DNA of 64,000 nucleotides from Asterias amurensis (taxonomy: Eukaryota; Echinodermata; Asteroidea; Forcipulatida; Asteriidae). Positions 44,701-57,800 of the stretch are shown here, piece by piece (position 1 is the first letter of the stretch; every line of letters begins with the position of its first letter). Location: positions 17,293,501-17,357,500 of the forward strand of contig NC_092650.1 in NCBI RefSeq assembly GCF_032118995.1, read 5' to 3'. A model generated the notes under the pieces. It made no database searches, had not been told where the DNA came from, and saw only the letters and a list, made by a program, of their open reading frames with translations. Made by a program: the position numbers and the translations under genes.

Positions 44701-45826
44701 GAGAGTCTAGGAGAGGAAGAAAGGAGACGGGGGAAGACGGCGGACCTGAAGAAATCAAAAGAAATCTTGAGAAAAGAAACGGCTGCTGCAGCAAAAGATG
44801 TGGAAGATATATACTCTAGGAGCAGCAAGCATAAGAAGAAAGTGAGTTGGTAATCATCAAACACCGTCAATGTCAGACTTGTTTAAATAACCGATACATC
44901 GAAAATTGGGTATAGAGTATATATGGAGTATACATACGCACATTATATCAAGTATTTCCTGTGTACAAGATGAAGCCTAAAAACAGTTCTAAATATCAAA
45001 GACTGCCAGTTCAATAGGGACGCATATACGTACAAATGTATATGTACTGGTTTTCAGTTTGATCCTTCGCACTTATTGCCAGTCTAAACAATATCAAAAT
45101 GCACTCGCTTCCCTTGTTTTTCTTTTACAACAAAGGCGAGACATGATTTCCTTTGCTGCCTCCTCTTATGTACATACATAGGCGAAGAGAACGCCCGGGC
45201 TCCGCACATTTTTGAGACATGCTCCAGATTCCAATAGTTTTCATTGACCCTCTCCCTCTCTCTTCCATTTTATCTTGTAATATATCTGGCCGTTTTTTAA
45301 TACTAACGTTTTCTTTTCTAACCTCAGCTTTATTGCTTGTAAAATAAGTTAATTGCTTTTTAAAGGCAGTGGACACTATTGGTTATTACTATTGGTATTA
45401 GCATAAAACCTTACTAGGTAATGAGTAATGGGGAGAGGTTGATAGTATTGAACATCGTGAGAAACGGCTCCCTCTTGAGTAATGTAGTTTTCAAGAAAGA
45501 AGAAATTTTCCACGAATTTGATTTAGAGACTTCAGATTTAGAATTTGAGGTCTCGAAATCAAGCATCTGACATGTCTGAAAGCACACAACTTTGCGACAG
45601 GGCTGGGTGTTTTTCTTCATTATTCCCACAACTTCGGCACCCGATTGAGCTCAAATTTTCACAAGTTTGTTATTTTATGCATATGTTGACAATTGCCAAT
45701 GGTGTCCAGTGTCTTTAATTGCTTGGCAAAGTTTGTGTGATGTATACTGTTATTTTTGATGTAGTTTATAACGATTCCAACGCGATTATGGTTGCTATAG
45801 AAATGACCCTTATCCTCGTCCTCTCT

Positions 45827-45863
<37 letters not shown>

Positions 45864-48800
45864 AGAAACCAACCCCACGATTGTCAACCGACCTTTCAGA
45901 GAGCAGTAGTTTAACCATGGTAACAAGCCCACAAGAAGATGACTTCTCTGACCTCATCACGCCGCCTCCCCCATGGAAACAGAAGAGCAAGAAAAAGAAA
46001 AAAGGTTTGTCCGGTGATTGTATCTGTGTCGTTGCTAGTTTGTTATCACACCACCCAACATGGAAACAGGGGTTGCGAAACACGCCGCATTCAAAAGCTG
46101 GGTACACAATTGCTTCAATCTATGGGACCAATCATGAAGCAGTATCCATCCGTGTGATGGGCAATGTGCTGTTGCTACTTTTAACTCTTTCAGTGCCACT
46201 TTTTTTCCTTTTTATTTTACAATTTGAACCTAAGATGCCCAGCTTTTAGAGCTTTTTTGAAATTATGTATAACAAAAGAGTCTCTCACCACACAAACTGT
46301 ATCATACATGTAAGTAGGATTTGAAACTTGGCATGGTGGAGGTACGCAATAGCAAGGTTTGCAATGGTTTGTGGTGACACCATATGTAATGATAATCTCA
46401 AATGGGTTGAGGTGGTACTGAAAAGAACCGCTGGTTTCAACTCAACGTTTTGATCAGTTGAGAAAGCTGTATCTATTGTTTTGTGTATTTCTTAAAGGCA
46501 CTAGTAAAGACACTGTTGGTAATTGTCGAAGACCAGTATTCTCACTAGGTGTGTCTCAACATATGCATAAAATAACAAACCTGTGAAAATTTGAGCTTAA
46601 TTGGTTGTCGAAGCAGCGAGATAATAATGGAAGAAAAAACACCCTTGTCCCTGTTGTCACAATAGTGTCCAGTGCCTTTAAGTGATATTGAGTAGAAGAG
46701 TGGTACCCTTGATTGTTTTTCCTTTCAATTCTTGACGAGGCCCAGCTGATTGTTTTTGTTTTTCTGAAACATTAAGTTGAAACCTTTTGTTCTTTTCAGA
46801 ACCACCCCAACTCAATTAGAGATTATCATTTACATGGTGTTACTGAAAACCTAGCCCTGGCGGCCTTACACTTTCGTATTGTACTACAGTGACGTCCTGG
46901 ATATCAGGGCCCATTTCTGATGCGGAAAATTTTTCAAAGCTTTATAACTCAAATCTTACCTGCAAGAAAGCACCAATTTCAACAGATTCACATTCCATGG
47001 CAGCATATATTTTTCTGCGGTGGGTTTTGATCGTCAAATATTCTTCACAAATCCGTCATTTTCATGAAGAAATGCAGCTCCCAACGTTAAGAAATTCAAA
47101 TTTGTGTTCGTACTCTCACAGTCTGCGGTGTGTACACAAGAAGCACGACGCGCAAATCTTGAATTTTGTAGGGCTACTGCAAACCTTACTATGTTGATTG
47201 TTATTGTTTTCTGCCAGCAGGTAAACTCAGCCCAGATAGATTAACAGAGGAAGATCTCACTGGTGATAGAATGACGTCCCAAGATTTCACAGACGGCCTT
47301 GTCGCGGAGCCTGTAAGAATCACTAGTTATAAACCACGGCCCAACTTCGTAGAACTGCTTAAGCAAAAAACATTGCTAAGCAAAAATAAGCAGGATACCA
47401 AATATGATACATGTCCTTGCGACATGGTATTTTGGCTGGCAACCTTATTTTGATAAGCATAATTTCATTGTGCGTTGCTACCTTGTCTGCTTAAAGGAAC
47501 ACGTTGCCTTGGATCGGACGAGTTGGTCAAAACAAAAGCATTTGTAACCGTTTTTTATAAAATGCATATGGTTGGAAAGATGTTTTAAAAGTAGAATACA
47601 ATGATCCACACAAGTTTGCCTCGAAATTGCGTGGTTTTCCTTTTACTGTGCGAACTAACATGGTCGGCCATTTATGGGAGTCAAAATTTTGACCCCCATA
47701 AATGGCCGACGTGTTAGTCGACAAGGTAAAAGGAAAACCACGCAATTTCGAGGCATGTTTGTGTGGATCATTGTATTCTACTTTTACAACATCTTTCTAC
47801 CCATATGCATTTTATAAAAAACGGTTACAAACGCTTTTCAAAGACCAACTCGCCCGATCCAAGGCAACGTGTTCCTTTAATTAAGCAGCTCAATGAAATT
47901 GGGCCTACATCAGTTTAGATTTGTTCAGAATTGTTTTTGTACTGCCCACAGTATTGGTTTTTTGGAACACCTGAATCAAACATTTTTTGTTGTTGAAATA
48001 TCATTGTCAAATTAAAACTGTGACTGAATTAAAGGAACACGTCGCCTTGGATCGGACGAGTTGGTCTATTAAAAGCGTTTGAAACCGTTTGTTATGAAAT
48101 GCATATGGTTAGAAATATGTTTAAAAAGTAGAATATAATTATCCACACAAGTATCACTCGAAATTGCACGTTTTCCTTTTACGTCGCGGACTATCATGGT
48201 CGGCCATTTATGGGAGTCAAAATTTTGACTCCCATAAATGGCCGACCATGTTAGTCGACAGGGTGAAAAGAAAACTCACAATTTCGAGGCATATTTGTGT
48301 AGATCATCGTATTCTACTTTTACAATATCTTTCTAACCATATACATTTTACAACAAATGGTTACAGAACGCTGTTCAAGACCAACTCGACCGATCCAAGG
48401 CAACGTGTTCCTTTAATTTAAAGACCACAGTTGCATAGTATCATTCCCCACCTTTCACCTGGAAGTCCCTGGTTCGAATCATGTCGAAAGGCACTACGTG
48501 GATTGGGTTGTCAGTCCCTAACTGACTAGGGTTTTTTTTTCCCTGGAATAACTCCCCGGGGGTCTTCCTCCCATCTAAATCTGAAACTTCTTTTCTTGTC
48601 TTCTCTTCATTTATTGGAGTTATTGGACAGTACAGTGATTAAGTTTGATTTTCTGGGAGTCCTTGGCTTCACAATCAGAAAACAGAATAAAATAAAATGA
48701 AATAATTGAGATGTCCTTGTTCTTCTTTGACAGATTATCCAGAGAGTCGATGCGTCGAATACCAGTGCAATGAAGCGGCCATCCCCGGTGCCAGCCCCAA

Positions 48801-51800
48801 GAAGTTCCTCCCAACAAAACCAAGATGACTTGGGTAAAGTAGATCAGTGACAAGGCAATGATTTTTATCTTTAGGCCATTCAGCTTAAATTAAAAGATGC
48901 CTAGAAAATGAGTTTCGTTCCGTCACCCTTTGGTCTAACATGTCTAAGAGAGCTTTTTTGTCACATCCCCACGCTTTGTGGCAAAATTTGGTATTTAACA
49001 GTTTGTGAAGAGAGCTGTTTTTTTGACATTCTACCCATTTTTTTATTAAAAGTATCACTTCCAGACGGAAGTTAAGATCCTGCAGAACATTTCTTTGAGC
49101 TTACCCATTTAACCACTAGACCTAAACTCTCTTCATACAGGGTTTAATTTACATTAGGTTGTGAGAATTATAGTTGAAAGACAAAGATTACGCATTGTAC
49201 AAAGTCTGCGCTCGAGCTATCCTGCGCAATTTTAAAATCATGCAAGGACAAAGTTAGGTACGCCAAAAGAATGGCACACCGCATGTAGTTTTAAAATGGC
49301 CATGCACCCAACAGTGCCATGTTTGTTGGCTAATTACTTGATTGTGGCGTTTTTGTGGAGAACTTTCAGAATAGTGATCTCCAGCCATTACTCTGTTAAA
49401 ACTGCAGAGTTCTCGTGGACTCATGGGGGTCGGAACAGGACGAGAAGGTACATTTAAGCCTGTACAGAGTTTTCAATTCTTTATAATTTCTTGATCCACC
49501 AGAGTTTTGACTTGATTTTTTAAATAAAAAGTTGCATCCCTGTAAAGACAGGCCTTGGTGCGAGATGACTGGTTTTCACCTTAATAGGGTACAGATGACT
49601 ACTGTGCTTGAATATTGTAAGATAATGTTTGTGTGAAAAGAAGTATTTCAACTCAGTTTGATATTTCATACATTCTAACTTAATGACAATCATTCTGAAG
49701 AGCCTCCTATGATCATCTCAAGCATCTACATGAACTAACCTTAACAATTAATCTCTCCTAGATTCCTACTCACACATCCAGCGTCCCGGCGCGGCCAACT
49801 CCAGAGACAGCCAGATCACGCAGGAGGAGGACTACCTCAGGAGGACCAACTCCCGCCTGGAGAAGGAACTAGACATGGTCCAGAAGGAGAGGAGTCAGCT
49901 CTTAGAGACTCTCCAGCAGCAGGCCCAGACGCAGTCCATGCTCCAGGGGAGTATTAAGAACTTGTCACCTCCTCCTCACCACCAGAGGAGGATGGGTGAG
50001 GATGAAGGGGCGGAGACGGAAGAACTGAGGGCAGGGATGAAGAAGCTGAGTTTCATCAAAGGTGGGTCGACTGCCGGGGAAAATAGTTCAATGATTATAA
50101 ACTTTAAAGGGCATTTACATGTGGACTACAATGTAATCTGGTATGACAGCTCAGCTTGTTTTTTTCCCCTTTTTTTTCAAGATTTTGGGACCCAAGTTAT
50201 TTTGTAATTTAGGTGGGATCCCTAGCTAAATGGCGGCTACAGATGGAATGGCAGGATTCCTAATGCCACCATTACCATCTTTATAACAGCTAGCGGTTAT
50301 ATGGCACCGCCGAACAAAGATATTGTCAAAGTATGGAGATTGCAAACAATAGGGCTAGATAGCTCAGTTGTTGAGAGTCTGCACTTTAAATCAGAGGTCG
50401 CAGGTTCAAATCCCGCTCTATTCATTTTGTGTCGTTAATTTTCTCTCTTTAATTTAGATGATATGGAGAGAAGACTAGACGAGATGCACCAACTCTGTGA
50501 TAAGCTACGTCTTGAGAACCAAGCCATTAAGGAGGTTAACGACCGTCTCCATTCAGAGAATAAGACACTCAGGAACCTTTCTGAGTCAATCAGGGATGAA
50601 GGTAAGAAATTCCTACTCGTTGTATAGTATGTTGTGGCGAGACTCGAACCCACACTCTGTTGATCAGAAACACCAGTGTTTGAATTTGGTGCTCTTCAAG
50701 AGATACATTAGGCCGTTTTGTGATGGAGTCAAAAGTTTGACTCTACAAAATGGCGTGCAGTGTTAGTTCACGACGTGTAAGGAAAACCATCCAACTTCAA
50801 GGCATATATGTGTGGATCTTTATTTTATTTTTTTAAAACACCTGTCTAACCATACGCAATTCATAACAAACACCTGACAAACAGTTTTAAACGCTTTTTG
50901 TAGACCAACTTGTCCTATCCAAGGCAACGTGTCCCTTTATCCAATCGGCCACGACTCTTTCATAGAGATGGAGATAGATGCAAAAGAGATAGATGCCAAA
51001 CAGCTTGTTGCACTATACATAGCGATATTTCTTTGTTTGTCATTGCCATCTGTCTCCAGATCACACCCAGGGAGTTCTTATGAGGCAACACGCTGAGGAG
51101 GTGGTTACTGAGAATGACCAGCTCAAGACGATCATCCATAAACTCAATATTCAATTGAGTAGATATCAGGCCAAATACTCGCCTCCAGGGGTAAGCTCTC
51201 GGTTTCTTGCTAAGATTATTTTGCCGCCTTAATTTTGCCATTTTTAGCCCTGTTTATACTTCCTGCAGGTGTGATATATTTGCAACAAATAATTTGCACT
51301 GTTAAACTGTGTTAAACTTTTGCAAAATTTAGGCGCGAAAACTGCCATGGCACGTCAACATTTGCTTTGCATTCGCAGGAAGTATGAACTGGGCTTTAGT
51401 GTTTAGGATTTCCAGAAGAATTTCATCTCTAGATTGTATGACAAGTATATTTTTTAACAATTTAATTTTTTTTGAATGTTGATGATTAGAAAGATGATGC
51501 GCATGGATTACCGTCTAGGGGCAGGACGCCGCGATGGTTAACAGAGACTAAATACTTATCCCCACTCATCTTGGCATACGAAGAGGCGCTGAAGGAAAAG
51601 GTGAGTTGTAGGGATACGTACAACAAGGAAACAGGAAGAACAAGAAACAATAATGTTATTACCCCTGGGCGCGATTTCACAAAAAGTTAAGACCAGTCCT
51701 AACTTAGGACTACATGTAGTCCTATAAGATATACAAATTGCATGGATAGTCCTAAAAGTTAGGACGAGTAGCTGGTCCTAACTCGAGATAAGACTAGTCC

Positions 51801-54800
51801 CAACTCTTTGTGAAATCCACCCCTGGGCTCGATTCTACAATACAATACAATACAATAAAACTGTATTGTCCCTGCAAGGGAAATTCCCTTGGCCTTATTG
51901 CTCACATAAAAATACAGTCACCAGTAAAAAGGTACAACATCAAAAATGGGATAGAACATAAAAATAGTGGGCCTAATAAATGCAGAGTTAAAAAGTGAAC
52001 CACGGACAGATAAAAGGGCATTAGATGGAAAAAGAACATTAAACAACAACAACATAAGTAAAAATGCACTTAAAACAAAGGCGTTTAGATACAGAATGAT
52101 ACAGCAACTCACCGGTCAAGCTGGCCATTATATAATTGAATGGCAGCCAGAACAAATGAGCTGCCATACCTCCGGGTTTTGATGGCTCTTAGAAGAGATG
52201 GATTGCTTGTAAGGCTTTTCTGGAATTTCAAGTGAAGTGGGTGAGAGCTGTCGGAACTAATACATTTGCAAAAGACTCATTTGAACATGAGTTGTTATAC
52301 TAGAAACGCAGCTAAGATCGATCTGAACTCTTGGTGAAATAGTGATTCCTTTTAGCATCTCAGCTCCCTTATTAATTGCTGTGCATGTCCAAATTTTTTT
52401 TGTCACGCAGCACTGAACGCCAAGGCAAGTTTATGACTTTTATTACACACAGCGCACCACTTATGTTATATCCCTTATATTTGGATATTTTGGAGTAACA
52501 CTTCCAGGGGTTATGATCGAGCAAGGCATGCCGGGATAAAAAATGGCGCGGCGAGACCGATCACCCCTGGAAACGAGGTTGACGGTACCCTCTCCCCTCT
52601 CACCGCTCTCTTCCAGATGAGCTTGCCTCCCATGGTTATTCTGCCACTGGCTAACACAGTTTCTCCTTCTGTACTTTTGATCCAAGGATGAGGTCGTTCA
52701 GATGACCCATGATGACCTCAACCGATTACGGAGGTCAGCCGAAGAGGTCATTCATGAGAACCAGAGGTTACACATGAAGCTGGAGCAGGTTGGACAGCCG
52801 TCGTCGGTCACTCCAGCGGAATGGTAAATCGGGTTACTAACCAGTCTTCACCGATAAAATGTCGTCGGTACATTTGAAACCAGTCCTCACACTCACAAAA
52901 TTCTCAATACATCTTGAGATTTTGATAATTTAACCAGTCTTTCCAGATCAAATGTCTTCGATAGTCCTTTCTGTTTCATTTGAAACAAGAAACTCAAACC
53001 CACAAAATTCTCAAAAAATTTTGAAATTCGATAGTCCTTTCTGTTTTATTTGAAACCAGAAACTCAAACCCACAAAATTCTCAATAAATTTTGAAATTCG
53101 ATAGTCCTTTCTGCTTTATTTGAAACCAGAAACTCAAACCCACAAAATTGTCAATAAATTTTGAAATTTTTGATAATTAATCCAGTCCTCACAAAAAATT
53201 TTGTTTTCGCTAGCTCTTCTATATCATTTTAAACCATTAAATCACCAACAGTTTTTTACTCAAAATCTGCAACTTTTTTCATGCCGGCATGGCAGACTTT
53301 TGGGGGATTTGGGGCCAAAAACTCAAACTAAAAAAAATTCTCAATAAATCTCAAACTTTGGCATATTTATCATTCCACACAGATAAAATGTCTCCAGTAG
53401 TCTGTTCTGTATCATTTGAAACCATAAAAACACTGTGTTTTCCAAGACTGTTTGTAATTGGAAAATAAAAAGTCAGATTTGGGGTCAAAAAACAGTTGTT
53501 GATTTTATTGTTTCAAATGGTACAGAACGGACAACTAAAGACATTTTATCTGTGTGGATCTGTTGTAAAATTTCTGGTATTTGATAAAAAGTTGCATGAC
53601 TCCAAATGTGCACAACACTTATTTAATAGCACACAAGGACATTGACTTCAAAATGACGCCACCAAGATTATTGTTACATTGGCGTATTGTAAATTGGGTC
53701 AATGGAGGGGGAAAGAGAATGTGAGAAAATGACTTGTATAATCTTTGACTATTAATGGTTTCTTTGTAGGCATCGTATTCAGGAACATGCGAGACTAGTC
53801 TTGGAGGAGAATCAGGTGGTTCTCAGTCAACTTGAAGTCTTACAGCAGAAGCAGAAGGAGATGCAAAAAGCACACTCAATTGAAGGTAGGAAAAAAACAC
53901 CTTAAGGCCCGGTCACACAGGCCCCGATAACGAGAATGAAAAATAAGATTGATAAAAATGCACGCGCTCAATTGGATGATTGAGTGTGGGCGTATGCTGC
54001 GTGGTGCAATTCAACCAATCGAGGGCGTGCATTTTTATCGTTCTCGTTTTAGTTCTTGCTATCAGGGCCTGTGTGGACCGGGCCTTTAGTCAGAGCTTCC
54101 AACTTTTCCTGATGCGACAGAAAGTTCCCTGAAAATAAGCCGTTCTGTCCATTTTCTTCATCCTCGTGCTTGCAAGATGTAAAAGTATGGCAGCTCTGTG
54201 GAAGTGTTAATACTTGGTCTTGGTCTTGATCTTGGACATTGTTCTCTGTTTTAGAGGAGGGGAGGGATGTTTGGTAGGTCTTTGGCTTGGACTCGTTGAA
54301 GAAGTCTGGGCCTTCTTGATCACTGACATTGACATCTTGGTATTTTTCTCAGAGAAGAGGGGAGGTAGAAGAGGTTTCAGAGAGGAAATCTTAGTCTCAG
54401 TCTATTACTTTCTTATTTTTACCACAACACTGGCTATTTATAAGAGGGTGGGATTCATCCTTATATTCAATGGATTTGATTTAAAAAAAAAAATTAAAAA
54501 ATTCTTCAATCCAAATAGTTTCCAAACTGAGCAAGTGTCTTGCGATGGAGGAGGCAGAGAAAGGTGACCTTGAGGCCCAGCTGACAGACGCAAAACATCG
54601 ATACAGCGCCCTCAAGCAGCAGCATAATCGTTTCGTCGTAGATGCAGAAACCAAGATGCCCATTCAGGAACACATGAGCTCATTGGCAGAATACAAAAGG
54701 TAATTGGGGATACTGGTAAATTGGATGCTGTTGTTACTGTATTCAGGTGTGCAACTCTTCCGTGTTTCTGCGGAATTCCTTGTTTACTGCAAATTTTTTT

Positions 54801-57800
54801 ATTTTTGTTTGTAAAGCCTTATATATGCCTGGCAACAACAATGTTCAACTACAACAATGTAAAAAAAGCCCAGTACATGCTAACAATGCACCATAAATCA
54901 TAATAAACCTCAACATTTTCTAGGGTACCATTGTGGGTCTCGTGCCCCATGGCGTTTCACACTCTGCTGCTGGACTTTGGAACAATCTCCCAAATTAATG
55001 TCCGTAAACCTTTGTTGTGTTGTTACCTTTAAGAAAAAACTTAAAATTTATCTCTTTCCTAAATAGTAGACTAATGATTTGTTTCTTGCCAGTTTTAATT
55101 TATCCTTTTCTTTGTTATGCGCTTTGATCATGTTTGGGAAAAGCGCAGTATAAATACCTTTTATTATTGTTTTTTATTATTATACCACTGCTCCTCAAAT
55201 ACTAACATGTTCTATGCAGTAAATGTTATGCTTGTGATACACAGTGAACTATGAACTCTTTTTCCCTTTAGGGCTCTGGAAGAAGAACAGCATAAACACC
55301 AGTCTGAGATGCAGAATGTAATGATGAAGCTGTCCTCGATCCAGGGGGAGAGGAAGAGCTTATCGATGAAGATGGCGGACAGTGAGGCAGAGAAGAGTCA
55401 AATGCAAGGGGAGATTCGGGCAATGAACAGAGCACAAAAGTAAACAAACTTGTTTTATTTATAATTATTAGTACTTTACTGATGAAACCTCTGGATTTTC
55501 CCTCATCGGATATGCTGCTAAAGATCAACTACATTGGCATTAACAGTCTCATTTACCACTCTTTAAGTAAGTAATATTATTCTGAACTGCTTCATTTACA
55601 CTCCATCAAGGAATCTTCGAGCAAGTTCCATGCTTCTCCTCATTGAACCCAAGTCTCGACACTCATGGGGTGACAGGTCTTTTTCTTCAGCCGCGCCACG
55701 CATCTGGAACTCTCTACCTCTCTATCTTATGTCACAGGTTTTCACTGACAAATTTTTTGTGTCTGTTTTTCTCTGTGTTGTGTTTTTGTTTTTGTTGTGC
55801 TTTTGGTTTTTACTGCGCCTTGAAAACCCAGCAGGGTGGATATGTGCGCATTACAAGTCTTATTATTATAAGTTTCGCATTAGCTGAAATTGTTTAATTC
55901 TACTTACTGGTTTCACTGTGACTCTTATCAGCTTTTATCAGTTAAGTATTTGTTTTATAACCAAGGTCGTGCATTGAAATTTCATACTCGTAATAATCAA
56001 AAGGTTGGTAGATGAAAAATAAGTATAAGTTTTAGCACGTTTTAAAGTAAGTGAAAATCCACAAACCGTTTGTTTTTTCCAACAATAACTCTAATATGCA
56101 AAAGCAATTGGATGAAATCCTTATCAAACTGCATGAACGACCTTATAGTCCTGAGCCGCCGATTATTCATTCAAGTTTGTATCTTTATTTTCATAGAAAG
56201 CACCAGCACACCATCGGGCTTCTTAAGAAGGAGTTGGAACACAGCGAGAACAAATTGGCATTAGCCAATCAGCATCTTAACAAGGTTCTTGAGATTGCAG
56301 AGCAGACATCGGTGGAAAGAGATTCCCTCGCAAAAGTGGTGAGTGTCACTGAGGCTGGGGAGAAAACAGTGTCAGTAAATTGACCTATTAAACAATGTAC
56401 ATGAAATGTCAATGGGAGACTTTTTGGAGCGCTAGGTGGCAGCAGACTTATCGGGTAAACGTATTGTTCTTCAAATGACGTTAACAATGGAAATAGCTTT
56501 CAAAAGTCCCCCATTGCGTTTGGGCAGACCTCATGTCAACTGGGTATATTTCACCGTGTCAGTGCAAAAAATGTTGTATCTCGAATTTCATAACAGTGTT
56601 GTATTGACCCAATTCACCAGGGCCCAATTTCATAGAGCTGCTAAGCACAAAAATTTGCTTAGCATGAAATTTCTTCCTTGATAAAAACAGGATTACCAAC
56701 AAAACTTCCATTTGTTGCGTATTTCTTGTTATTGGTATTCAACTGTTGTTTGCTTATCCTGAAAATCATGTGGAAATTTTGTTGGAAATACTGTTTTTAT
56801 CAAGAAAGAAATTTCATGCTAAGCAAATTTTTGTGCTTAGCAGCTCTATGAAACTGGGCCCTGATGTCATCATCAGAATCATCTTGGATGTGCCATACTG
56901 GTGGGCAATGTCACTCTGTCTGCACAGTCAGTGAAGTGCAGATTTTAGGCCCTGTAGAGTTTACAGGTAAACCTACGCTGCGTTTGGCGTGCGTGTAAGG
57001 GGTCAATAGCGTATGAAAAAAGCTTCTTGCAGAGACAAGGAATACTTGCTGATGCAGCATGCAGCATCAGAGTCCAGCATTCTCCAGAAGACGATCAGAG
57101 CATACTGATCGAAACGTCGAGTTAACCCAACGGTTCTTTTCAGAACCACCCCAACTCATTTAGAAATCGTTATTACATGGTGTTACCGCAAACTCTTCTA
57201 TATACAAGGTATACTGTTGCCTGTGGGTTTAACCAGATTTTAAACTCCAGTGGTAGGTAAAAGCTATTTTAGGATATACAATTTTGCAATGGCACTTAGA
57301 TTATCTAATCATATCTTTGGCTAACCATTGTAGCGCAGCCAAAAGTTAACTTTTTTGCGAATCCATGGCTTCTAGCCAGAATTAATCAATTAAATGACTA
57401 CAAAACTAATGGAAAAAAGAAAGAAACTGGAGAGTCCCAGATCATTTCATATTCCATTTTGTTAAAGATCATCTTTTATTGACTTTTTTTTTCATTAAAA
57501 GGCAAAGAGTCAAGAACAAGAAAAGAAGAAAGCTGTGAACAAACTGTTGGAGGGTAATGTCACTATCGGACGACTGGAGGAGAAATTAAAGGTACCATCC
57601 AGCTTCATCATGTTCCGTTTTAATCTTGTTTTGTTTTTCAGACTTGGTCAGGGATCTCTTTCCATCATCAGTAGCCAGGGATTTGAAGTTATCTCTCATG
57701 ATTTCAGGGTAGTCACAGGGGTTTAACTAGGTTTCAAATGAGTGCAAAGAATGAAGCGCAAAGTGTTAGCCAGAGGAGGGTCTGGGGTGTCTTTTGGACT

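Noticed and set aside
50350-50424. Functional tRNA-Lys gene
   Set aside because: Mismatches in the acceptor and T stems and the position directly before an exon favour a relic or SINE head.
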